From contig PIXU01000141.1 of assembly GCA_003601795.1 (NCBI GenBank), positions 1 through 5,491 on the forward strand: a stretch of 5,491 nt of DNA. Direction: 5' to 3'. Positions within the stretch are counted from its first letter, which is position 1. Every line of letters begins with the position of its first letter. The stretch comes from Candidatus Methanophagales archaeon (GTDB lineage: Archaea; Halobacteriota; Syntropharchaeia; Alkanophagales; Methanospirareceae). A program made the translations under genes and the position numbers. Below the pieces are notes generated by a model that was not told the origin of the DNA, did no database searches, and worked only from the letters and a program-made list of their open reading frames with translations. This document shows positions 1 to 4,873 of this stretch, one piece after another.

Positions 1-262
1 GAGAATGAAAAGTCCTTTTAAATGAAATTTAATTAAAATAGATTTATACTGCTCAGGATAGAGAGCACGCAAAATGCTCATCGTAGAAACGTGAACAGCA
101 AATTCGTTCGACAGCAGTAAAGATAAATTGCCTTTATTTCTACATCAGTCAATGGTTCAGTACGCCTATGATCGACGTTTGGATTTCTCTGAGGATTCGT
201 CAGCGGGTTCGTATAGACATTGGATTTTTCACACTTCTTCTCTACTTTTTTAACACCTTCTT
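1..262 (-). pseudogene. Decayed catalytic part of a transposase (multiple frameshifts)
   Basis: Read on the minus strand, this stretch continues the transposase whose N-terminal part lies at 250-657, but the reading is spread over three frames. One frame (about 262 down to 132) contains the short string VDHRRTEPLTDVEIK. A second (133 down to 53) reads QFIFTAVERICCSRFYDEH, which resembles the block around the first catalytic aspartates of DDE/rve transposases (typically 'Y.FTAID..SR..FARFYDEHSA'). A third (about 60 down to 1) is open and reads PEQYKSILIKFHLKGLFIL. No frame alone gives a usable protein. I infer a pseudogenised DDE core. The match is from memory of the family pattern, not from an alignment, and the remainder would lie before position 1. 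Confidence 0.5.
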
Positions 263-657
263 GTAGGTTTGAATTGTTGTCCTCGTTTTCTCCGTCGTTT
301 TTTTGAACGTCGTCCTTTTGGACGATTCATCCCATTCGATCGCAAGATCCGCTGTACAGTGGAGACTGAGGGTTTGTGCCCAGATGAGCACTCAAGCACC
401 TTCGATATTTCCGGTGCATCTAGCTCTGGATGGTAATCTGCGGTCTCAACTACCTTGGATGCAACATTGTCGCTGGTTTTGTTATGAGGGGTTTTGGGAC
501 CCTTTTTGGAATCGAATAGACCGAAAATGCCCATTTCCACGTATCGGGGATACCAGTAATAATATGTGCCAAGAGATACATTGAACTTTGTAGGGGCGTG
601 GATCATCTCAAGTCTTCTTTCAATCCTTTCCGATAATTCAAGTTTTTCCGCTTCCAT
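250..657 (-). CDS. Helix-turn-helix fragment of an IS481/IS630-like transposase
   Basis: This 135-residue product looks like the N-terminal DNA-binding half of an insertion-sequence transposase. The segment FNVSLGTYYYWYPRYVEMG, followed by GLFDSKKGPKTPHNKT, fits the pattern 'ygvSr.TyYkW.kRYee.Gi.GL.Dr.r.PktphNkT' seen in HTH domains of IS481-type and related transposases. A second HTH-like block follows (DAPEISKVLE...PSVSTVQRILRSNGM) and then a very basic linker (GRRSKKRRRKRG). The DDE catalytic domain that should follow is absent from this frame; broken pieces lie downstream at 1-262. The start is uncertain: ATG at 657 has GGTG just upstream (661-664), while an in-frame GTG at 663 would add two residues. 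A 7-base T run at 298-304 in the basic linker is a plausible frameshift point. It is probably not a functional transposase; whether the HTH piece is still made is unknown. Confidence 0.65.
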   Translation of the reverse strand: MEAEKLELSERIERRLEMIHAPTKFNVSLGTYYYWYPRYVEMGIFGLFDSKKGPKTPHNKTSDNVASKVVETADYHPELDAPEISKVLECSSGHKPSVSTVQRILRSNGMNRPKGRRSKKRRRKRGQQFKPTRRC

Positions 658-698
658 AGCCACCGAAAAGTGGTTTGACTATGAATTTTATTTTTCTG

Positions 699-706
699 TA
701 TTTAAA
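699..706 (-). promoter_or_regulatory. Candidate TATA box of the HTH transposase fragment
   Basis: On the minus strand the sequence reads ACATTTAAATACAG, with TTTAAATA as a possible archaeal TATA element. It lies about 42-50 nt before the ATG at 657, so a start about 25 nt downstream would give a leader of roughly 20 nt. The surroundings are generally AT-rich, so this could be chance. Confidence 0.25.
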
Positions 707-723
707 TGTTCTAACAATTGCTG

Positions 724-736
724 CGGATTAAATCCG
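724..736. repeat. 13-bp palindrome CGGATTAAATCCG
   Basis: Two 6-bp arms (CGGATT and AATCCG) flank one central base and match perfectly. The palindrome lies about 70 nt upstream of the transposase fragment and about 100 nt past the ftr stop. It could be an operator-like site, a weak hairpin or chance; nothing else in the window repeats it. Confidence 0.4.
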
Positions 737-778
737 AAGATTTTACTTGTTATAGTACAGTTTTAATTTAAAGTCACC

Positions 779-803
779 TAAAAAACTGAAGAGAAGAAAA
801 AAA
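779..803 (-). terminator. ftr: T-rich transcription terminator of ftr
   Basis: Downstream of the ftr stop the minus strand is pyrimidine-rich and contains a run of seven T (797-803) followed about 11 nt later by a run of six T (780-785). Archaeal RNA polymerase commonly terminates at such oligo-U tracts without needing a hairpin. The position, 31-54 nt after the stop, fits the end of the ftr transcript. Confidence 0.45.
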
Positions 804-833
804 GAAGGATGGTGGGATATAGGAAATATTAAG

Positions 834-1739
834 CTATATCGCCAGCACATCTTTAAGCCTGAGCTGGTACTTTCCTAATTTACCACCGAAGTTCCCTGCC
901 GTTATTTTTACCACGCCAGGGACTTTCACCGCTGCTTTTATTCCTGCACGCATTGCTTCTTTGACCGCTTCTTCACTTACTCCATTTATCACCACTTCAA
1001 AAACGCCATTTACTTCCTTAGGCAGTTCAGACGCTTCTATCTCGTCTTTTAGCGTAGGGCAATACTTCTCATTTGTCGTTGCATGCATGAACTTGTATTT
1101 CTGCGACCCAGGCTTTGAACCTGATGCAACAACACCACCTGTGAAAGGAGTTATCGTGCCTTCTACCTCCCTGATGGCAGAGACAGCTTCCTCTGCCGCA
1201 CCCAGCGCAGACATCTGGTCATTCGCAAGAATAAACAGATTACCGCCTGCAACTCCCTCCTTTGCTCCCAAATTTTTCTCTATCACGAACTCACCACCCA
1301 TTATCGGAATCCTTGACACCGCTCTACCATAAAGTTCTTCTTCTGATTCGAACCCATCGCCGAAGAATTTCAACTTGAATCCCGTATTGAACTCCTTCTC
1401 TCCTTCTTCGGGCTTTATTGCATTAAATACCGCCGTTGTCGGACATGTGAGGACGCATTGTCCTATTCTCGCAAGCAGTTGCTCGTCCAACGCCTTATAG
1501 CCGAATGTGCATATAATTATATAAACACCAGGTCTTCCATCCGGAGTCTCCTCACGAGCTGCTATTTTATCTATTCCTGCCTCTGCGGGGCACATTATTA
1601 CGGATGTGCCAAATCCAGTTGTCTCTTTCGCCGCTTCCATCGCCCATTTCTCATTCGCTGCTGTTATCAATACTCGCGCAACCTTTATCGGAAACGCCTC
1701 AGCAAACGTATCTTCTATTTCTACTCCTTCCAATTCCAT
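834..1739 (-). CDS. ftr: Formylmethanofuran:tetrahydromethanopterin N-formyltransferase
   Basis: Ftr transfers the formyl group between formylmethanofuran and N5 of tetrahydromethanopterin, in the cytoplasm. This is the second step of CO2 reduction in methanogens and the reverse step in methane or methyl oxidation. The 301-residue product has the family's usual length (about 300) and its recognisable blocks: an N-terminal EIEDTFAEAFPIKVARVLIT-type start, TPDGRPGVYI (65-74), RIGQCVLTCPTTAVFN (91-106), GFKLKFFGDG (120-129), ITPFTGGVVASGSKPGSQKY (196-215) and, near the C-terminus, NFGGKLGKYQ (283-292). The ATG at 1739 is chosen because homology begins at once with MELEGVEIEDT and a strong GAGGTGA site sits 5 nt upstream; an in-frame start at 1802 would add 21 non-homologous residues and leave that site inside the coding region. 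No truncation or frameshift is seen. It lies downstream of cdhBC on the same strand, but a 277-nt gap with its own promoter-like element suggests separate transcription. Confidence 0.97.
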   Translation of the reverse strand: MELEGVEIEDTFAEAFPIKVARVLITAANEKWAMEAAKETTGFGTSVIMCPAEAGIDKIAAREETPDGRPGVYIIICTFGYKALDEQLLARIGQCVLTCPTTAVFNAIKPEEGEKEFNTGFKLKFFGDGFESEEELYGRAVSRIPIMGGEFVIEKNLGAKEGVAGGNLFILANDQMSALGAAEEAVSAIREVEGTITPFTGGVVASGSKPGSQKYKFMHATTNEKYCPTLKDEIEASELPKEVNGVFEVVINGVSEEAVKEAMRAGIKAAVKVPGVVKITAGNFGGKLGKYQLRLKDVLAI

Positions 1740-1744
1740 TTTCT

Positions 1745-1751
1745 TCACCTC
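1745..1751 (-). promoter_or_regulatory. ftr: Shine-Dalgarno site of ftr (GAGGTGA)
   Basis: The minus strand reads GAGGTGA followed by 5 nt and ATG. It is a near-perfect match to the archaeal 16S rRNA tail and fixes the ftr start at 1739 rather than at the upstream in-frame start at 1802. Confidence 0.8.
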
Positions 1752-1753
1752 AA

Positions 1754-2016
1754 ATAAGAAAAGATAACATCGAAGTAATAAAGGTTTCGGTTTTAATCGC
1801 AATCACAGGATTATTAGCAGTGGTATATCTTTTTGTGAAGGTCGGGGGAAAGCCGCCTGTGGGTTTGGAAGAGAACTTTATGGGTAAAGAATCACTCACA
1901 CAAAACCACAAAGTTTGGAGGAGATAGATAGGTATGCGGCGGCTGTGGCTAAAGGTGAGCAGGATTTAAAGAGATGTGTTAGCAAACCTCTGAAGCGGAG
2001 ATGGAGACATATGTAA
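1754..2016 (+). pseudogene. Plus-strand remnant of a small membrane-anchored protein, frameshifted
   Basis: I do not recognise a family. On the plus strand, opposite to its neighbours, one frame (about 1754-1926) reads EVIKVSVLIAITGLLAVVY followed by LFVKVGGKPPVGLEENF, giving a clear hydrophobic membrane segment (1784-1837) and then a soluble stretch. It ends at TAG 1924-1926. A second frame, open from 1888 to the TAA at 2014-2016, reads SLEEIDRYAAAVAKGEQDLK and then RCVSKPLKRRWRHM, with an acidic-helical then basic composition typical of real coding sequence. Joining the two with one frameshift between about 1888 and 1926 gives a protein of roughly 85 residues. There is no good start codon: the only upstream ATG (1604) lies deep inside ftr on the other strand. 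It could be a broken 3' fragment, a sequencing error, or chance open sequence. Confidence 0.3.
1776..1782 (-). promoter_or_regulatory. ftr: Candidate BRE/TATA element of ftr
   Basis: On the minus strand CCGAAACC precedes TTTATTA, resembling an archaeal BRE plus TATA box. Transcription starting about 25 nt downstream, near 1754, would give a short leader of about 15 nt that just includes the Shine-Dalgarno site. The assignment rests on sequence and spacing only. Confidence 0.4.
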
Positions 2017-2048
2017 TTACTCAAAACCTACGGGATATTGAGTAATTA
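2014..2048. repeat. 11-bp perfect inverted repeat over the cdhC stop codon
   Basis: TAATTACTCAA (2014-2024) and TTGAGTAATTA (2038-2048) are perfect inverse copies separated by 13 nt. The left arm contains the cdhC stop codon (2017-2019) and the right arm lies in the last codons of the gene. In the cdhC mRNA it would form a hairpin at the very 3' end. No T run follows, so it is not a classical intrinsic terminator; a 3'-end stabilising or processing structure is possible. Confidence 0.6.
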
Positions 2049-3480
2049 TCTTCTTCGCTTTTTCTCTCGCTATCTTTTCTTCCTCACCGCTCCAATCAGT
2101 GTTTGGCGCCGGTATCCGCAGAGGTTCCGGTACTTCTCCATCCTTCCATAATGCTACAACTGGATGCTTCACACGCTTAAGAAACTCCTTCAGTTCTTCT
2201 GGATTGACGCAATTCTCCTCTGTTGCTATTTTATCATACATCTCCTCCGGGATGAACTCCGCAAGCATTTGCTTGTATTCCTTTGGCATCCACACGATGC
2301 GACGCCATCCACCATCCGCACGGACAAACTTCCTCGACTTCGGTGTTCTAAATGATATTCCACAATATCCGTGGTTCTGCTGTCCTCCACTTATAAGTCC
2401 TGCGAGCTTTGAGAATGTCATGCCCAAAGGCGTATCCCCCCCATATCTTCGGTCTACCAGCCCCAAGCCGTCAACGTCAGGTATATAAAAGATAGCAGCT
2501 TCGAAACATCCACAATTCGTTTGCGGGTAAGTTATCGAAGAATACATCACCACTCGTTTGTAGGTCCTGTTTGACTTCTCGTATATTTTTTCATTCACAC
2601 CTGTGTATTCTCCTCCCCAGGGGTCAACACATTCGCCCAACGGCATTTCAAATGTGTATCCATACGGGTCGAGGTCACACATTACTTTTGCTCCCAGCCA
2701 TGTAATTATCCCACAATAAGGTGGTCTATCCGGCGCAACTACGCATACATGGGTTGGTGCAAATGTTTGGCAGATAGTACAACCATAAAAAGTGTCAACG
2801 TCCTCGTCAGAAAACTCCCTCGCACTTTCATCCACTCTCTCCCAGTATGGGATGCATACTTTATCCATTATTTCCTTTGTGAGCTTCGCCCCTCCTAATT
2901 CCTCGGTTGCTATCAGTATCTTCGCATCCGCCTTCTCCACCAGTGGGAATTGTATCTTGCAGAGGTTTATCATTGCTTGACCAAGGTGCTTGAAGTCATG
3001 CTTGGACGCGTATTTTTTGTGTAATCGCAGCCATATTGTATCACGAGTGTTAAGAAGCATCCACCCTTCTCCTTCCTCTAATGCGAAATACGTCCACCTT
3101 GTAAGCAAATCTAAGTAATCTTCTGTCAATTCCTTACCATAATACCGTATCCAGAATCCAAAAGGAAACGATTGCCCTTCTATATCCTTTATCTCCGGTC
3201 CTATTACTTCTACTCGCCCATCTTCTATCCTTCCTTCATCTCCCACCACTTCGATAAAGAAGAAACTGCTGTACCGGTGCTTTGGTCCCCCTAATTCACA
3301 ATGCATGTCATGTTTCCGCACGCGAAGTCCAAATTGCCTTGGTGAGATGTCGTAGGTTATTCCCTTGAAGAAGTTGTCTGGATCCGTGGGTGCATGGTAA
3401 ACTTCGCCCTTAGGTAAGGACTCCCATATTTGTTGCCTCTCTTGTGCCTGCTCCTCTGCTTTTCTTTTTCTTTCTTTCAT
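2017..3480 (-). CDS. cdhC: CO dehydrogenase/acetyl-CoA synthase beta subunit (acetyl-CoA synthase)
   Basis: CdhC carries the A-cluster, a [4Fe-4S] centre bridged to a dinuclear Ni site, where a methyl group, CO and CoA are joined to or split from acetyl-CoA. All expected ligands are present with canonical spacing: C234-x2-C237-x8-C246-x9-C256 (CTICQTFAPTHVC...YC) and the C323-G-C325 pair in QTNCGCFE. The 487-residue protein is the short archaeal form, lacking the N-terminal CODH-interacting domain of bacterial AcsB. The usual archaeal N-terminal homology (YDISPRQFGLRVRK...ELGGPK) begins only at about residue 41. It is preceded by a charged, helical extension (residues 1-25, MKERKRKAEEQAQERQQIWE and on). 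The ATG at 3480 is forced: I see no other ATG, GTG or TTG between it and the conserved region. The start lies 12 nt after the cdhB stop without a clear Shine-Dalgarno (CGAAAGAAGAA), suggesting co-transcription and coupled translation. No frameshift is seen. Confidence 0.97.
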   Translation of the reverse strand: MKERKRKAEEQAQERQQIWESLPKGEVYHAPTDPDNFFKGITYDISPRQFGLRVRKHDMHCELGGPKHRYSSFFFIEVVGDEGRIEDGRVEVIGPEIKDIEGQSFPFGFWIRYYGKELTEDYLDLLTRWTYFALEEGEGWMLLNTRDTIWLRLHKKYASKHDFKHLGQAMINLCKIQFPLVEKADAKILIATEELGGAKLTKEIMDKVCIPYWERVDESAREFSDEDVDTFYGCTICQTFAPTHVCVVAPDRPPYCGIITWLGAKVMCDLDPYGYTFEMPLGECVDPWGGEYTGVNEKIYEKSNRTYKRVVMYSSITYPQTNCGCFEAAIFYIPDVDGLGLVDRRYGGDTPLGMTFSKLAGLISGGQQNHGYCGISFRTPKSRKFVRADGGWRRIVWMPKEYKQMLAEFIPEEMYDKIATEENCVNPEELKEFLKRVKHPVVALWKDGEVPEPLRIPAPNTDWSGEEEKIAREKAKKIITQYPVGFE

Positions 3481-3492
3481 TTCTTCTTTCGA

Positions 3493-3984
3493 TTATAATG
3501 CTTTTATTATCATCTCTAAATTCTCCTTCCATTCCTGGAATGAAAGCCCGTACAAAGAAAAAGTAGCTTCTTCTATTTCTATATTATCCAGGACAACGGT
3601 ATCGACACCCGCACCTTTTAACGCACTGACGATGGATTTCAAAATATCGCGATTGTAACCCATCAACAGGACAACTTCCGGTTTTTCTGACAGCCCTAAT
3701 TCTTCTCTCCAGCTATATTTTAAGTAAAAGACTGTCTCAGCCGCGAACATCTTCCTTGCGTTTACTCCTCTCTCCTTTAATTCTATCACCGTATTGCCCG
3801 TTGCTGCAACAGGGGCATCCATCTTAGATGCGAGTTGGATAACATAATCCAATAGCTTCTTCTCGCCAAGCCCGATCCTGTTACAATGCTCACCACACAT
3901 AATGAGTACACTTCGTATCGTTTTGTTCTTCTTTACCCTCGAGTTCAAATACCTGACAATGTCAACCACTTTTTCGCTCATCAT
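3493..3984 (-). CDS. cdhB: CO dehydrogenase/acetyl-CoA synthase epsilon subunit
   Basis: CdhB is the small subunit that binds the nickel-iron CODH subunit CdhA in the archaeal CODH/ACS complex. It has a Rossmann-like (DHS-type NAD/FAD-binding) fold, and a role in electron transfer to CODH has been proposed. The 163-residue length matches the family (about 160-170). Visible family blocks are APVAATGNTV (57-66), PEVVLLMGYN (102-111) and IEEATFSLYGLSFQEW (137-152). These match the pattern 'PiAaTg', 'yDlviflG' and 'n.eaefSfgnLs.eey' of archaeal epsilon subunits. It may start at ATG 3984 or the adjacent ATG 3981; neither has a strong Shine-Dalgarno, so a short-leader transcript is likely. It is the first gene of a cdhB-cdhC pair. 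The usual partner cdhA is not upstream: instead there is about 0.9 kb without an intact gene. No defect is seen in the protein itself. Confidence 0.9.
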   Translation of the reverse strand: MMSEKVVDIVRYLNSRVKKNKTIRSVLIMCGEHCNRIGLGEKKLLDYVIQLASKMDAPVAATGNTVIELKERGVNARKMFAAETVFYLKYSWREELGLSEKPEVVLLMGYNRDILKSIVSALKGAGVDTVVLDNIEIEEATFSLYGLSFQEWKENLEMIIKAL

Positions 3985-4192
3985 TAAAATTTTTCTCGCT
4001 TTTTTCTTTCATGGAAAACATTATTCTTTCTTAAAAGATAATTCCACTTAATAACCTTTGTGTCATATGATTCATCCTATTAGGAGCTGAACATAAATCG
4101 GGAAGAGTTGGAAATAAACAAATCGGACAGACAGTTGTCTATAATGACTTGAACACCTGGAAGCAGAAGCGTCTACGATTGAATTACCCTGT
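3985..4192. other. Spacer upstream of cdhB without an intact gene
   Basis: The first about 75 nt are AT-rich and hold the presumed cdhB promoter. Beyond that, one plus-strand frame is open for 41 codons (4071-4193, from TGA 4068-4070 to TAA 4194-4196) and contains VVYNDLNTWKQKRLRLNYPV, but it lacks a start codon and I do not recognise it. A small perfect palindrome, AGACAGTTGTCT, lies at 4129-4140. No RNA gene or known element is visible. Confidence 0.5.
4031..4038 (-). promoter_or_regulatory. cdhB: Candidate TATA box of the cdhB-cdhC operon
   Basis: The minus strand reads GGAATTATCTTTTAAGAAAG, with TCTTTTAA as a possible TATA element and purine-rich GGAA ahead of it. A start about 25 nt downstream would leave a leader of roughly 25 nt before the ATG at 3984. 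Since cdhA is missing, a promoter here is needed for cdhB, but the element itself is only a moderate match. Confidence 0.3.
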
Positions 4193-4530
4193 TTAACCAA
4201 GATTACTACTACCAGAGGACCTGGTCAAATAAAAAAGCCTGAGCACGGTAAAGAGAGACGACGCATTCTTCGATCTCTCTTCCGTGATTTCTCTAAGCTT
4301 TTCATCAACCTCAAAAATCAAATAACCCTTTCGAGGCGTAGTGAGTCTCCAAAGCCTCTCTTATTTCTTCGTAGGTTTTGTGCTCTTCGTAGCGTTCCGA
4401 TGTGTAAAATAACCTCAAGCCCAATATCTTGCGTGGAATAATCGCCGCGCGAAATTCTTCTGCCCTGAAAGATAAAGGAATTGCATTGAGATACTCACGA
4501 TAAACCGATTGATGGCACCCAGACCACTTT
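4193..4530 (-). pseudogene. Frameshifted remnant of an unrecognised protein-coding gene
   Basis: Two minus-strand frames look like consecutive parts of one protein. The first, ending at TGA 4311-4313, contains PLSFRAEEFRAAIIPRKILG and RYEEHKTYEEIREALETHYA, with a codon pattern and helical charge pattern typical of real archaeal coding sequence. The second is open from 4360 to the TAA at 4193-4195 and contains GYLIFEVDEKLREITEERSK followed by NASSLFTVLRLFYLTRSSG. They overlap at 4311-4360, so a single 1-nt change there would join them into a product of about 100 residues or more. Upstream of about 4530 the first frame stays open to 4709, but its composition (many Ile, Tyr, Ser, Phe) looks non-coding, so the true 5' end is lost or undefined. 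I do not recognise the family. A sequencing error is the main alternative to a true pseudogene. Confidence 0.4.
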
Positions 4531-4535
4531 ATCTG

Positions 4536-4543
4536 GGAGGTGA
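4536..4543 (+). promoter_or_regulatory. Orphan strong Shine-Dalgarno (GGAGGTGA) before ATG-TGA
   Basis: GGAGGTGA is a full-strength ribosome binding site 7 nt before ATG 4551, but the next codon is TGA. After that stop the same frame stays open to TAA 4665-4667. Two further tiny frames start nearby: ATG 4556 (9 residues, ending at TGA 4583-4585) and ATG 4585 (23 residues, MTIILRKCLFAVFIEYIFIY and on, hydrophobic), which overlap as TGATG. It may be the broken 5' end of a lost gene, or tiny translated leaders. Confidence 0.35.
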
Positions 4544-4633
4544 AAAATAAATGTGATGCCTGTATATAGCGAGAATAAGGGGTGATGACAATCATACTCA
4601 GGAAGTGCCTGTTTGCGGTCTTTATAGAGTACA

Positions 4634-4643
4634 TTTTTATATA
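4634..4643. promoter_or_regulatory. TATA-box-like element TTTTTATATA
   Basis: This is a close match to the archaeal TATA consensus on the plus strand, and its complement TATATAAAAA works equally well on the minus strand, so direction is ambiguous. On the plus strand it would start transcripts near 4668, ahead of the small ORF at 4703 and the methyltransferase at 4874. On the minus strand it would serve the gene remnant below 4530. Confidence 0.35.
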
Positions 4644-4702
4644 CTGCGAAATATAGGTTTTAAGTAAGTTAAATATTATATTTCCTAAAACTGAGGAAGA
4701 AG

Positions 4703-4834
4703 ATGACAATGAACAAACTTAGGTGGGTTCGGAACTTTCGCAACCCCTCGGATTGCTCGGAGCTATCGCACTCATACAACGGGTGGATATGTAGTTCGCT
4801 GCGCTCACCCAAATTGCTTCGCAACTTCGCATAA
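4703..4834 (+). CDS. Candidate 43-residue small ORF upstream of the methyltransferase
   Basis: An ATG at 4703 (a second ATG at 4709) follows GAGGA at 4693-4697 and an AT-rich block at 4671-4684, and opens a 43-residue frame ending at TAA 4832-4834. The product contains RWVRNFRNPSDCSELSHSYN and GWICSSLRSPKLLRNFA. No family, signal peptide or membrane segment is recognised. The DNA is GC-richer and more palindromic than its surroundings and overlaps the attC-like hairpin, so translation may be incidental to a structural DNA or RNA element. Low confidence as a gene. Confidence 0.22.
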   Translation: MTMNKLRWVRNFRNPSDCSELSHSYNGWICSSLRSPKLLRNFA

Positions 4835-4850
4835 CCACAAAACGTTATAC
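4774..4850 (+). other. attC-like imperfect hairpin (possible integron cassette site)
   Basis: The 77-nt block ends in GTTATAC (4844-4850), close to the attC core site GTTRRRY, and begins with ATACAAC (4774-4780), close to RYYYAAC; the two pair at 5 of 7 positions. Inside them GGATATG (4785-4791) pairs with CATAACC (4830-4836) at 6 of 7, and AGTT (4793-4796) with AACT (4823-4826), with unequal unpaired bases between. This R/L-box layout with bulges, and the length within 55-141 nt, resemble integron attC sites. The methyltransferase ATG follows 23 nt after the core, as in gene cassettes. No integrase is visible and only one site is seen. An unrelated hairpin is possible. Confidence 0.3.
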
Positions 4851-4873
4851 GCCATGTCGCGTGAAAGGAAAAA

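Noticed and set aside
303..766. Plus-strand frames opposite the HTH transposase fragment
   Set aside because: They are shadows of the minus-strand HTH protein, which matches a known family pattern.
961..1757. Plus-strand open frames inside ftr
   Set aside because: They are antisense shadows of a clearly identified gene and have serine/leucine-rich compositions without any recognisable motif.
1740..1802. A 21-residue N-terminal extension of Ftr starting at 1802
   Set aside because: The extension has no family homology, and the strong GAGGTGA site at 1745-1751 would lie inside the coding region. The ATG at 1739 gives the normal Ftr N-terminus and length.
2099..2980. Plus-strand open frames inside cdhC
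   Set aside because: They are antisense to a full-length protein with all catalytic cysteines, and show no motif or plausible start.
4129..4140. Palindrome AGACAGTTGTCT as an operator
   Set aside because: It is short, single, and not placed at a recognisable promoter; expected occasionally by chance.
4781..4836. A tRNA-like fold (GTTCG loop and paired arms)
   Set aside because: The arms do not have tRNA lengths, there is no acceptor stem pairing or anticodon arm, and the spacing between the boxes is wrong.
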